Of a stretch of DNA of 15,351 nt, positions 1 through 7,034 are shown in pieces (within the stretch, counting starts at the first letter, position 1; each line of letters starts with the position of its first letter). The translations under genes and the position numbers were made by a program. Below the pieces are notes generated by a model. It had not been told where the DNA came from. It saw nothing but the letters and a program-made list of their open reading frames with translations, and searched no databases. The stretch spans positions 1 through 15,351 of the forward strand of contig JAIBDK010000014.1 in NCBI GenBank assembly GCA_024679435.1, in the 5' to 3' direction. The stretch comes from Gammaproteobacteria bacterium (GTDB lineage Bacteria; Pseudomonadota; Gammaproteobacteria; Arenicellales; Poriferihabitantaceae).

Positions 1-1479
1 CAATTTCGGTTGTTGACGGATACGGTTTACCATGCGGATCTCGCTCAGGCTTATCTGCATTCAATAAGAAGAAAGCTGTATGTTAGCGAATGGCGGGTAG
101 AAGATTATTACTCCGATAGTTCCAGCAAACTGAGCGCAGGTCAGAAAGAGCAATGTTATTTTTGCATTCCCTTAACGGCACCCGTTCAGGTTTCGGATAT
201 CAGGGCGATTCTAGGAGTTGAGAGATTCGATCGTGCGTTCGAAAACCTGGAAAGGGATGTTCATTTGCTGTTGGGGCGAATTGTCAGCAATCTCCAGAAA
301 TCAGACAAGCCTGGAGTCGCGCCGAATTCTATTGAGATGTTTCGTGCCGGATTCTATCGTAACCGGGGAGCCTATCTGGTTGGTCGATTCAATTATCCTG
401 ACGGAAGATGTCGTCCTCTAATTGTTGCTTTATTAAACGGCAAAAAAGGTATTTATGCGGATGCGGTTATCAACAGTTCGACCTATGCCCATAATATGTT
501 CAGTTCAACGTTGGCAAACTTTCACGTGAATAACGGCCACTATCATGAGATTTGTAGATTTCTGAAAAGTATTATGCCGATGCGCCCCCTGGGATTACAT
601 TATTCAACCATTGGTTATAACCATCTGGGTAAGGTGGCAGTGATGAATGAGATTGAGCACGAGATAAAAAGCAGTGGTGAAGTTTTTTCTGTTTCACCGG
701 GTACTCCGGGAACTGTGGCCATTGGTTTTACAACCCCGGGCTCGGCATATCACGCTAAGGTTATACGCAATGTGCCCACAAAAAATTATAAATGGGATAA
801 ATTTCACGGCATCAACGCGGTGCTGGGAAAATATACTCAGGTGCATGATATCAATCGCAGTGACAGTATGCTCGACAGCATTATTTTCTACAAGGTGCGA
901 TTACCCAAATCCTGGTTTAGTGAGGAGCTTTTAGCGGAGCTGCTGGGATTCGCCCATCATAGTGTCGAAGAAGATGAGGATACGCTGTTGTTTCGCTATC
1001 TTATTGTCCAGAGAAAACTGACTCCGCTGCCGGTTTATTTGAGAACCGCCACAGATCGACAAGCGGAGACGATTATGATAAATCTGGGCTACTGTATCAA
1101 GAATAATGCCGCCGCCAATATTTTTAACAAGGATCTTGATGCAAGAAATTATGGGGTTACTACTTACTCTAAAGTTTATCTGTATGATTACGATGCAATC
1201 GAGATTCTGGGCGATGTTAAAATTCGTACTAATCTTGACCGAATGGACGGTGAGGAAGATATCCCAGACTGGTATTTTGAGGACGGCTTTGTTTTCTTAC
1301 CCGAAGAATTACCCAGTGGCCTTTGCCTTGCTGACCGCTGGTTGAGAAAGATTTTTGAAAATCGCCATCATGCACTTCTGACGATGGACTACTGGACAGA
1401 GATGCAGGATCGTTTGGCTCGTGGTGAAGTGCCCAGGGTTAGCGTGTACCCGGATAGCGAGCGTATTTCATCGCATTAA
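1..1479 (+). CDS. aceK: Isocitrate dehydrogenase kinase/phosphatase, 5'-truncated by the window edge
   Basis: AceK is a cytoplasmic bifunctional enzyme that phosphorylates and dephosphorylates isocitrate dehydrogenase, setting the split between the TCA cycle and the glyoxylate shunt. The frame is open to base 1, so the gene starts outside the window; the TTG codons at 10-15 are internal. About 490 residues remain against roughly 580 in E. coli AceK, so some 80-95 N-terminal residues are missing. Visible family features are the nucleotide-binding strand pair around residues 235-256 (GTVAIGFTTPG, then AKVIRN with the conserved Lys) and the catalytic segment near residues 370-400 (AAANIFNKD, RNYGV, YDYDAIE). 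The C-terminal WYFEDG, LLTMDYWTEMQDR and RGEV blocks also fit. It converges on the fah-like gene with a 30-base gap. aceA/aceB are not in view. The family call is firm, and a link to the oxalate-type genes is only inferred, through glyoxylate and C2 metabolism. Confidence 0.95.
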   Translation, partial: QFRLLTDTVYHADLAQAYLHSIRRKLYVSEWRVEDYYSDSSSKLSAGQKEQCYFCIPLTAPVQVSDIRAILGVERFDRAFENLERDVHLLLGRIVSNLQKSDKPGVAPNSIEMFRAGFYRNRGAYLVGRFNYPDGRCRPLIVALLNGKKGIYADAVINSSTYAHNMFSSTLANFHVNNGHYHEICRFLKSIMPMRPLGLHYSTIGYNHLGKVAVMNEIEHEIKSSGEVFSVSPGTPGTVAIGFTTPGSAYHAKVIRNVPTKNYKWDKFHGINAVLGKYTQVHDINRSDSMLDSIIFYKVRLPKSWFSEELLAELLGFAHHSVEEDEDTLLFRYLIVQRKLTPLPVYLRTATDRQAETIMINLGYCIKNNAAANIFNKDLDARNYGVTTYSKVYLYDYDAIEILGDVKIRTNLDRMDGEEDIPDWYFEDGFVFLPEELPSGLCLADRWLRKIFENRHHALLTMDYWTEMQDRLARGEVPRVSVYPDSERISSH

Positions 1480-1509
1480 ATGGGTCTTTAATGGACGACG
1501 GTTTAGGTG

Positions 1510-2289
1510 CTAGTCCCTGTAGGGATTGATCAGGCTGCCAACGCCTTCGATCGAAACCTCAACATCCCAACCGTCCTTAAGCGCGCCCGCGCCTAAAGAT
1601 GTGCCGCAGGCAATGATATCTCCAGCTTCTAGAGTCATATCACCGGATATTTTGCTGGCAATTTCCCGTGGTGAAAATATCATGTCACTTACCGGGTAGT
1701 TTTGACGCTCCTGAACGTTCTCTCCTTTAAGAAAGGTTTTAATGGTTAATGTGTCGGGTTCGATGTTGGTTGCGATGGTCGGGCCGAAAACTCCGAATCC
1801 ATCAAAGTTTTTGGATCGAATCCAGTGCGCAAAAGCATCTTCGTTAAACAGATATTCCAGCGCAGTAACATCATTGATGCAGGTATATCCAAAAATATAG
1901 TCATCAATATTTTCAACGCTGATCTGTTTACAGGTTTTGCCAATCACGATGCCGAGCTCGCCCTCAAACAAAATTTTACCGGAACATATTTTTGGCTTTT
2001 TGATGGTTGCGCCGGCGGGTGCGAAGGAGTTGGCTGTTTTGGCAAAATACCAGGGGTGGCCTGGCATGGGTAGATTGTTTTTTTCAGCGGTGGCGTGAAA
2101 ATTATTCCACAAAGCCAACATCTTGGTTGGTGTGCAAGGCGTCATGATTTGAACATCGCCAATACTCAGACGTTGATCCGTTGGAATTGGATTATCAAAC
2201 ATATTCCCTTTGTGGATTGAAATAGCCTCGTTCTCAAGTGTTCCAAAGCCGAATTGATTATTATGTTTGAATCTGAGCCAGTGAGCCAT
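1510..2289 (-). CDS. FAH-superfamily hydrolase/decarboxylase/tautomerase
   Basis: A 259-residue protein of the fumarylacetoacetate hydrolase superfamily. Members cleave C-C bonds of beta-diketo acids, decarboxylate, or tautomerise oxaloacetate using Mg2+/Mn2+. Visible metal-site features are Glu109 and Glu111 (FEGELGIV), Asp140 (CINDVTA) and Lys160 (RSKNFDGFG). The N-terminal NNFHATAEK segment carries the catalytic-type His65 and Glu69. Length is normal for the short bacterial FAHD1-like branch. The start is preceded by an AAGAGAA stretch on the minus strand, a weak ribosome binding site. It is divergent from the quinone oxidoreductase gene, with a 193-base spacer holding a GntR-type operator (2351-2371) over its own predicted -35. 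Substrate cannot be read from sequence; fumarylpyruvate/acylpyruvate hydrolase, oxaloacetate tautomerase/decarboxylase and homoprotocatechuate-type decarboxylase all remain possible. Confidence 0.88.
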   Translation of the reverse strand: MAHWLRFKHNNQFGFGTLENEAISIHKGNMFDNPIPTDQRLSIGDVQIMTPCTPTKMLALWNNFHATAEKNNLPMPGHPWYFAKTANSFAPAGATIKKPKICSGKILFEGELGIVIGKTCKQISVENIDDYIFGYTCINDVTALEYLFNEDAFAHWIRSKNFDGFGVFGPTIATNIEPDTLTIKTFLKGENVQERQNYPVSDMIFSPREIASKISGDMTLEAGDIIACGTSLGAGALKDGWDVEVSIEGVGSLINPYRD

Positions 2290-2333
2290 TGTGTTTCTCT
2301 TAATTAATTAAATCTTATGAAGTTAAATTACGG

Positions 2334-2362
2334 TTTTAAAACGAGAGATTTCTGGTATACAA
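2334..2362 (-). promoter_or_regulatory. Candidate promoter of the FAH-like gene
   Basis: On the minus strand TTGTAT (2357-2362) stands 17 bases before TTAAAA (2334-2339), about 45 bases upstream of the start codon. The -35 is good and the -10 is weak. The -35 lies inside the operator-like palindrome, which would suit repression by a bound regulator. Confidence 0.4.
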
Positions 2363-2371
2363 TATACCAAG
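2351..2371. promoter_or_regulatory. GntR/FCD-type operator, site 1
   Basis: The core TGGTATACAATATACCA (2353-2369) is a perfect inverted repeat, TGGTATA/TATACCA around CAA, and contains GTATAC, typical of FCD-subfamily GntR operators. The 21-base site has the form TCTGG-N11-CCAAG and matches the one upstream of tctC (5813-5833). TCTGGTATACAA recurs exactly there on the opposite strand. It lies in the fah/qor divergent spacer (2290-2482), whose remainder holds only AT-rich sequence such as GTTTTAAAAC at 2333-2342, and no gene. The likely ligand-responsive regulator is the GntR protein at 9185-9871. Confidence 0.65.
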
Positions 2372-2482
2372 CCAGTGATAAGGTGATTTTATTCAGCTTT
2401 TCCACAGAATACAGTAGGCAGTCACGGTGCCCTCGTTGCGGATATTATAAGTTTTAACCGTGTTAATTGGAAAGATTTAAAC

Positions 2483-3469
2483 ATGCAGGCAGTGCTTCTT
2501 AAAGATTTTGGTGGGCCAGAGGTAATGTATCTGGGTCAGGCGCCTCAGCCAGAGATGCAGGATGGACAGGTGTTAATTAAGGTTCATGCAACATCAGTGA
2601 ACCGCCCGGACATCGTGCAGCGCCAGGGTAATTATGCGCCTCCAAAGGGAGATTCAGAGATTCTTGGCCTTGAAGTGTCTGGAGTTGTTGAACAGGTTTG
2701 TGAATCTGAAACTCGATGGAAGCCGGGTGATCGGGTTTTTGCATTGATTGGTGGTGGTGGATATGCTGAGTATGCTGTTGCCCACAGCGGTCATATTATG
2801 GCAATCCCGAATCACATGTCTTTTGCTGAAGCGGCCTGCATTTGTGAGACGTATTTAACCGCATATTTAAACGTATTTTTACTGGGTGGTTTGGCCGACG
2901 GGCAGACGGTGTTACTTCATGGTGGTGGTGGCGGTGTCAATACCGCGGCAATACAGTTGTGCAGGGCGCTGTGTAACGATGTTCAGATTATCGTGACCGC
3001 GTCATCCGGGAAGGTTGAGCGAGTGATTGAGCTGGGTGCTGATTTCGTCATTGACTACACCGATGAATCGTTTGCAGACCGGGTAAAGGAAATTACTTCT
3101 GGTGCCGGAGCGGATATTATACTTGATCACATTGGAGCCTCCTATTTCGCTCCTAATATGAAATGTCTCGGAGTGGGTGGCCGTCTAGTGGAGATTGGCG
3201 TAACCAGTGGTATCAAGGCTGAATTAAATATTGCGCTGATTATGGTAAAACGCCAGCAGATTATTGGCTCGACATTGCGACCTCGAAGTGTTGATGAAAA
3301 AGCGTCCATCATAGACAGTTTTCAGTCTAACGTCATGCCGTTGTTTGAACAGAGTGAGATAAAACCGCTCATATCGCATCGCTTCCCGCTCGAAGATGCT
3401 AAGCGGGCTCATGAGTTGATGGAATCGAGTCAGCATTTTGGGAAAATTGTTCTTGAGATTCGTTCTTGA
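2483..3469 (+). CDS. NAD(P)H-dependent quinone oxidoreductase, zeta-crystallin/PIG3-like MDR family
   Basis: A 328-residue medium-chain dehydrogenase/reductase without zinc ligands, matching the quinone oxidoreductase (zeta-crystallin, PIG3-like) branch, which reduces quinones or enones with NAD(P)H. The GroES-like half covers residues 1 to about 125, with VHATSVNRPDIVQRQG near 34-49 and LGLEVSGVV near 61-69. The Rossmann half follows, with the glycine-rich turn at 146-158 (HGGGGGVNTAAIQ), ASSGK, ELGADFVIDY and a GGRLVEIG strand. The usual second turn reads GVG or GIG; here it is GVN, a small oddity in the cofactor loop. A weak GGAAAG precedes the ATG. It is the first rightward gene after operator site 1 and is followed 44 bases later by the sucC-like gene, so probably cotranscribed. 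Its true substrate is unknown; an enoyl-CoA or acrylyl-CoA reductase role in the MDR family is an alternative. Confidence 0.85.
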   Translation: MQAVLLKDFGGPEVMYLGQAPQPEMQDGQVLIKVHATSVNRPDIVQRQGNYAPPKGDSEILGLEVSGVVEQVCESETRWKPGDRVFALIGGGGYAEYAVAHSGHIMAIPNHMSFAEAACICETYLTAYLNVFLLGGLADGQTVLLHGGGGGVNTAAIQLCRALCNDVQIIVTASSGKVERVIELGADFVIDYTDESFADRVKEITSGAGADIILDHIGASYFAPNMKCLGVGGRLVEIGVTSGIKAELNIALIMVKRQQIIGSTLRPRSVDEKASIIDSFQSNVMPLFEQSEIKPLISHRFPLEDAKRAHELMESSQHFGKIVLEIRS

Positions 3470-3513
3470 TATCTCAACATTCACCTGACCGTTATTAATG
3501 AAATGGCTTTAAT

Positions 3514-4770
3514 ATGAAAATTCATGAGTTCCAGGCCAAAAGATTACTGAAATCCGCGGGTGTCAACGTTCCTAAAGGAGAGCTGGCTAGCACCCCGAAC
3601 CAGGCTTGGGAAATCGGCGATAGGTTAAGTGGTCAGACCGGGGATGATACGTGGATGGTTAAGGCGCAAATCCGGGCCGGTGGACGAAGTCTGGGCAGGA
3701 TGGCAGATGGAAAGCCGGGAATCAGGAAGGCAACCGGACTTGATCAGCTCAGGGATTGCGCAAAAGACATGATTGGTCGTGCCCTGGTGACTGAGCAAAC
3801 GGGCGCCGAAGGATTAGTTGTGAAGACGGTATATGTTGAGCAGGCAATGCAGATTCAAAAAGAGATTGGTTTGAGTCTGTTGGTGGATCAGCAAAATAGG
3901 CAGGTTGTTGCTTTAATTTCTGAAAACGGAGGTGTGGAGCTGGAGCTGGCTGCGCAGACAAACCCGGATTCAATTCATAAAGTCACTGTTGGAGTTGATA
4001 AACTTATCGATCAAGAGCAGCTGACGCGTATTTATGAGCGCCTCGAACTGGACGAGTCGCAACGGATAGACTTTTTCACAACATTAAGTCGCGTTGTCGA
4101 GTTGTTTTTTTCCAAGGACGCATCACTGATTGAGATTAACCCCTTGGGATTCTGTTCTGGAAAATGGGTCGCTCTGGATGCGAAAATGATGTTCGATAGT
4201 AACGCGCTCTATCGTCAAAAGGATATTGCGGACATCGAAAAACGAGATGGCCCGGATGATCACCGACAAGCAAGCTTTGATGGATTTAACTATCTGACGA
4301 TGGAGGGTAATATTGGGTGTCTGGTTGTGGGTGCCGGATTGTCCATGGCAACTATCGATTCGATTCGACACATTGGTGGTACTCCTGGAAATTTTCTCGA
4401 CCTGCCTCCGGATTCCAGAGTTAATCGTGTTGTCAGTGCGCTGGATCTATTGCTAGAGAATTCGCAGCTGAAATGCATTCTAATCAATGTGTTCGGTGGT
4501 GGAATTATGCGCTGTGATACCGTGTCAGACGCAATTATGCTTGTTCATAATAGTAGAGGAATTGATATTCCTCTAGTGGCTCGGCTCGCAGGCACCAATG
4601 CCGAGCTTGCAAACAGAAGGTTGAGAGAAAGTATGTCAAACGTCCATCTGGCGAAGAACCTTTCAGAAGCGGCTCAACTATCGGTAGCTTTGGCTGCAAA
4701 GCAAGACTCAAATATCTCAGAACACGGTACCGATTCCATATTGTCCCGAGTCACCTCCGCGTTTCGGTGA
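3514..4770 (+). CDS. Divergent succinyl-CoA-synthetase-like CoA ligase (ADP/NDP-forming), beta subunit
   Basis: A 418-residue ATP-grasp protein homologous to SucC/MtkA, the nucleotide-binding subunit of ligases that join a carboxylic acid to CoA at the expense of a nucleoside triphosphate. The ATP-grasp fold opens with MKIHEFQAKRLL. It continues through AGGRSLGRM (55-63), EINPLGF (207-213) and LDAKMMFDSNALYRQ (221-235). The ligase domain shows EGNIGCLVVGAGLSMATID (264-282), NVFGGGIMRCD (325-335) and RLAGTNAEL. Several near-invariant stretches differ. The usual AGGRGKAGG is AGGRSLGRM. The usual FLDVGGGA is FLDLPPDS at 295-301. NIFGGIVRCD has gained a Gly. A tail of about 25 residues extends beyond SucC's normal end. 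No clear Shine-Dalgarno precedes 3514, but the start matches the family. It is followed 81 bases later by the alpha subunit. It is probably not the housekeeping SucC. Confidence 0.88.
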   Translation: MKIHEFQAKRLLKSAGVNVPKGELASTPNQAWEIGDRLSGQTGDDTWMVKAQIRAGGRSLGRMADGKPGIRKATGLDQLRDCAKDMIGRALVTEQTGAEGLVVKTVYVEQAMQIQKEIGLSLLVDQQNRQVVALISENGGVELELAAQTNPDSIHKVTVGVDKLIDQEQLTRIYERLELDESQRIDFFTTLSRVVELFFSKDASLIEINPLGFCSGKWVALDAKMMFDSNALYRQKDIADIEKRDGPDDHRQASFDGFNYLTMEGNIGCLVVGAGLSMATIDSIRHIGGTPGNFLDLPPDSRVNRVVSALDLLLENSQLKCILINVFGGGIMRCDTVSDAIMLVHNSRGIDIPLVARLAGTNAELANRRLRESMSNVHLAKNLSEAAQLSVALAAKQDSNISEHGTDSILSRVTSAFR

Positions 4771-4851
4771 TTCTGAGGAATCGCCAGTGGCTAAAAATCC
4801 TGAGGACCTGCAACAACTACCGCATTATTCAATTCAGACTTAGGAGAAAAT

Positions 4852-5733
4852 ATGTCTATTCTGATAGATAAAAATACTCGCGTTATGTGCCAGGGAATTA
4901 CCGGCAATCAGGCTAGTTTTTATGTGGAGCGCGCTATTTCATTTGGGACCGAAATGGTTGCCGGAGTCAGGCCAGGAAAAGGGGGTATCAAGTATCTGGG
5001 ATTGCCTGTCTTCAATACTGTGGCTGAAGCGCGGGCAGAATCCGGGGCAAATGCTTCGGTTATTTTTGTGCCGAAATCTACAGCAGCAGATGCAATTATC
5101 GAATCCATTGAGGCGGAAATGGAATTGATTGTCTGTATTACCGAGCATATTCCAGTGTTGGATATGGTGCGGGTCGCCCATGTGTTGAAGGACTCGAAAT
5201 CACGGTTAATAGGCCCGAATACGCCGGGAATTATTACCCCTGGAGAATGCAGAATAGGAATTATGCCCGGTGAGATTTTTCGCAAAGGTTCCGTTGGCAT
5301 CGTTTCCAGATCCAGTACGTTAACTTATGAGGCAATCGACCAAACCTCTGCTGAGGGTCTTGGTCAATCCACAGTGATAGGGGTGGGTGGAGACCCGGTG
5401 CATGGCATGGGCTTTGTGGAGTGCCTAAAGCTCTTTGGTGATGATGACAAAACTCAGGCAGTCGTTCTAATTGGGGAAATCGGCGGTTTTGAAGAACAGA
5501 AGGCTGCTGAGTATCTTCAGTCAGTTCGCTATGGAAAGCCGGTTATCGCTTATATTGTGGGTCAATATGCACCAGACAATACCCGAATGGGCCATGCCAG
5601 CGCGATTATAAAAAACGAATCTGGCACTGCCGAAGAAAAAATGAAAGCGCTTAAAGATGCCGGTGTTTTCGTCGTTGACTCCCCACTGTTACTGGGCGAG
5701 CAGGTGCGACAGACTCTGGAGTCCAAAAGCTAA
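4852..5733 (+). CDS. Divergent succinyl-CoA-synthetase-like CoA ligase, alpha subunit
   Basis: A 293-residue SucD/MtkB homologue that binds CoA and carries the phosphohistidine of the ADP/NDP-forming acid-CoA ligases. The CoA-binding Rossmann domain starts with QGITGNQASF (14-23) and GVRPGKGG (38-45), followed by LPVFNTVAEA. The active-site part has IGPNTPGIITPGECRIGI (120-137), SRSSTLTYE (152-160), GVGGDPVHG (177-185), GEIGG (208-212) with its Glu, and RMGHASAII (245-253) with the predicted phospho-His248. Catalytic residues are kept. However GPNCPG is GPNTPG, SGTLTYE is SSTLTYE, GHAGA is GHASA, and the following SGGKG is KNESG. AGGAGA at 4842-4847 is a good ribosome site. Together with the preceding gene it forms a heteromer. 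The substrate may be oxalate, a C4 dicarboxylate such as malate, or another acid brought in by the TTT transporter next door. Confidence 0.9.
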   Translation: MSILIDKNTRVMCQGITGNQASFYVERAISFGTEMVAGVRPGKGGIKYLGLPVFNTVAEARAESGANASVIFVPKSTAADAIIESIEAEMELIVCITEHIPVLDMVRVAHVLKDSKSRLIGPNTPGIITPGECRIGIMPGEIFRKGSVGIVSRSSTLTYEAIDQTSAEGLGQSTVIGVGGDPVHGMGFVECLKLFGDDDKTQAVVLIGEIGGFEEQKAAEYLQSVRYGKPVIAYIVGQYAPDNTRMGHASAIIKNESGTAEEKMKALKDAGVFVVDSPLLLGEQVRQTLESKS

Positions 5734-5812
5734 AGTCTTGTTATGAGACCTAACCTGTAATTGGTATTTTCTCGCGCGCTTTACAAAGTTGAGAAATAGG
5801 ACTATTCTTTGC

Positions 5813-5833
5813 TCTGGCATTTTGTATACCAGA
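5813..5833. promoter_or_regulatory. GntR/FCD-type operator, site 2, upstream of tctC
   Basis: The 21-base site has the form TCTGG-N11-CCAGA, with inverted ends and a GTATAC core (5824-5829). Read on the minus strand, TCTGGTATACAA (5822-5833) is identical to bases 2351-2362 of site 1. Two independent intergenic copies suggest one regulator, most simply the GntR protein encoded downstream. The site covers the predicted -35 of tctC. Confidence 0.65.
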
Positions 5834-5849
5834 TGTCAAAGTTTATAAA
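5822..5849 (+). promoter_or_regulatory. Candidate promoter of the tctCBA operon
   Basis: TTGTAT (5822-5827) and TATAAA (5844-5849) are 16 bases apart, a good sigma70-like pair, 25 bases before the tctC ATG. The -35 overlaps operator site 2 and the -10 lies inside a 16-base palindrome. An unusually strong TAAGGAGG ribosome binding site (5861-5868) follows. Confidence 0.55.
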
Positions 5850-5853
5850 CTTT
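5838..5853. repeat. Perfect 16-base palindrome AAAGTTTATAAACTTT
   Basis: The segment is its own reverse complement and is centred on the predicted tctC -10. It could be a second protein-binding site or part of the 5' leader. It has no counterpart beside operator site 1 beyond a 10-base GTTTTAAAAC (2333-2342) that likewise lies at the predicted fah -10. Confidence 0.5.
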
Positions 5854-5874
5854 CACACTCTAAGGAGGACTTAG

Positions 5875-6882
5875 ATGCGTAATACATTAAAAAAATACAC
5901 AAAAGCGATATTGCCTGCAGTCGTAGCGATTTCAACAGCTTTTGGTGTTACCGGAACTGCTCAGGCAGACTGGTCGCCGAAAAAGCCTATTGAATTGATC
6001 ATTATGGCTGGTGCAGGTGGAGGAGCAGATCAGATTGCTCGCTTGCTGCAAGGTTTAATTGAAAAGAAAGATCTTTCAACTCGACCTTTTATTCCCATTA
6101 ACAAGCCGGGTGGCTCTGGTGCGGAAGCATTGCGTTACATGCAGGACAAGGCTGGTGACGACCATACTGTTCTGGTAACCCTAAACAGCTTTTATACCAC
6201 CCCTATCATTCAGGAAGGTATTGGCGTAGATGTAACAAAATTTACTCCTATTGGTCGCATGGCTCTGGATAATTTTCTGTTGTGGGTGAATGTTGATCAA
6301 GCCGGGATTACCGATGTAGACAGTTATGTTGCAGCAGTAAAAGCAGCCGGTAAAGGCTGGAAAGTTGGTGGTACAGGGTCAGGGCAAGAAGATTCTATCC
6401 TGACTGCGATGATGGAAAATCACTTTGGTTATGAAGTCACTTATATTCCCTTCCCCGGTGGCGGAACAGTAGCCAAGAACCTGGTAGGTAACCATATCGA
6501 TTCCAGTGTTAACAATCCAGCTGAGCAAAATGAGTTTTACCGTGCCGGGAATACTAAGCCGTTGGTTCAGTTCACTGCTGAAAGACTGCCGGCTTATCCT
6601 GATATCCCTACTGCAAAAGAGCTGGGTCACAACCTGGAATACTACATGCAGCGGTCTATTAACGGGCCTCCGGGAATGTCTGCAGATGCGCAGGCCTGGT
6701 ACATCAATCTGTTTGGTGAGCTATTTAATTCCGAAGAGTGGCAGACTTTCTGCGTAGAAGATGGTCTGGCATGTGAAGAGTACCTGAGCGGAGATGCATT
6801 AGGTGCCTACCACGTCACCGAAATTGAAAAGCACAAAAATCTGATTGAGTCAGTAGGCGCAGCTGCGATTACCGGCGAGTAA
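5875..6882 (+). CDS. tctC: Tripartite tricarboxylate transporter, periplasmic substrate-binding protein (TctC/Bug family)
   Basis: A 335-residue solute receptor of the TctC/Bug family that captures a carboxylate in the periplasm and delivers it to the TctAB membrane complex. It has a clear Sec signal peptide: a basic start (MRNTLKKYTK), a hydrophobic core and an AQA cleavage motif after residue 31. Mature features are PIELIIMAGAGGGADQIAR, in place of the usual P(V)xxVVPxxPGG, then INKPGGSGAEA and VGGTGSGQEDS. A FPGGGTVAKNLVGNHID segment fits the family's GGG-A ligand loop, and RLPAYPDIPTAKELG is characteristic. Two Cys lie close together near the C-terminus (TFCVEDGLACEE) and could form a disulfide. 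It follows operator site 2 and an excellent Shine-Dalgarno. A hairpin separates it from tctB, suggesting it is made in excess. Substrate is unknown; oxalate or a small dicarboxylate is suggested only by context. Confidence 0.93.
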   Translation: MRNTLKKYTKAILPAVVAISTAFGVTGTAQADWSPKKPIELIIMAGAGGGADQIARLLQGLIEKKDLSTRPFIPINKPGGSGAEALRYMQDKAGDDHTVLVTLNSFYTTPIIQEGIGVDVTKFTPIGRMALDNFLLWVNVDQAGITDVDSYVAAVKAAGKGWKVGGTGSGQEDSILTAMMENHFGYEVTYIPFPGGGTVAKNLVGNHIDSSVNNPAEQNEFYRAGNTKPLVQFTAERLPAYPDIPTAKELGHNLEYYMQRSINGPPGMSADAQAWYINLFGELFNSEEWQTFCVEDGLACEEYLSGDALGAYHVTEIEKHKNLIESVGAAAITGE

Positions 6883-6920
6883 ACATTCAGCTTATTAGCT
6901 TTTAGTAAACCTAGTAGTAA

Positions 6921-6958
6921 TCGAGTAGCAGGGCATGAAAAACTGTCCTGCTACTCGA
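6921..6958 (+). terminator. Strong intercistronic hairpin between tctC and tctB
   Basis: TCGAGTAGCAGGGCA (6921-6935) pairs with TGTCCTGCTACTCGA (6944-6958) as a 15-bp stem with one G-U and an 8-base loop, TGAAAAAC. No run of T follows, so full intrinsic termination is unlikely. An mRNA-stabilising or partial attenuation element, common after abundant binding-protein genes, fits better. It lies in the 152-base tctC-tctB gap, which holds nothing else I recognise. Confidence 0.6.
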
Positions 6959-7034
6959 ACAGCAGGAAGATTTGATAATCAGTCGAATTCATAAATCTTC
7001 AGAAGAAGAAATATTACCTCAGCGATAAATAACC

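Noticed and set aside
2301..2312. TAATTAATTAA palindromic run near the fah start
   Set aside because: Simple AT-rich sequence likely to occur by chance in this spacer; no second copy at the other operator region.
3514..5733. Reading the ligase pair as the housekeeping sucCD or as malate-CoA ligase mtkAB
   Set aside because: The active-site loops deviate from both families, no sucAB, mcl or other serine-cycle gene is near, and the local context is CoA-transferase/ThDP chemistry; kept as a divergent SCS-like ligase.
5735..5749. GTCT...AGAC short inverted repeat just after the sucD-like gene, considered as a terminator
   Set aside because: Only 4-5 weak pairs around a 7-base loop and no T tract; not enough to claim termination before the tctC promoter.
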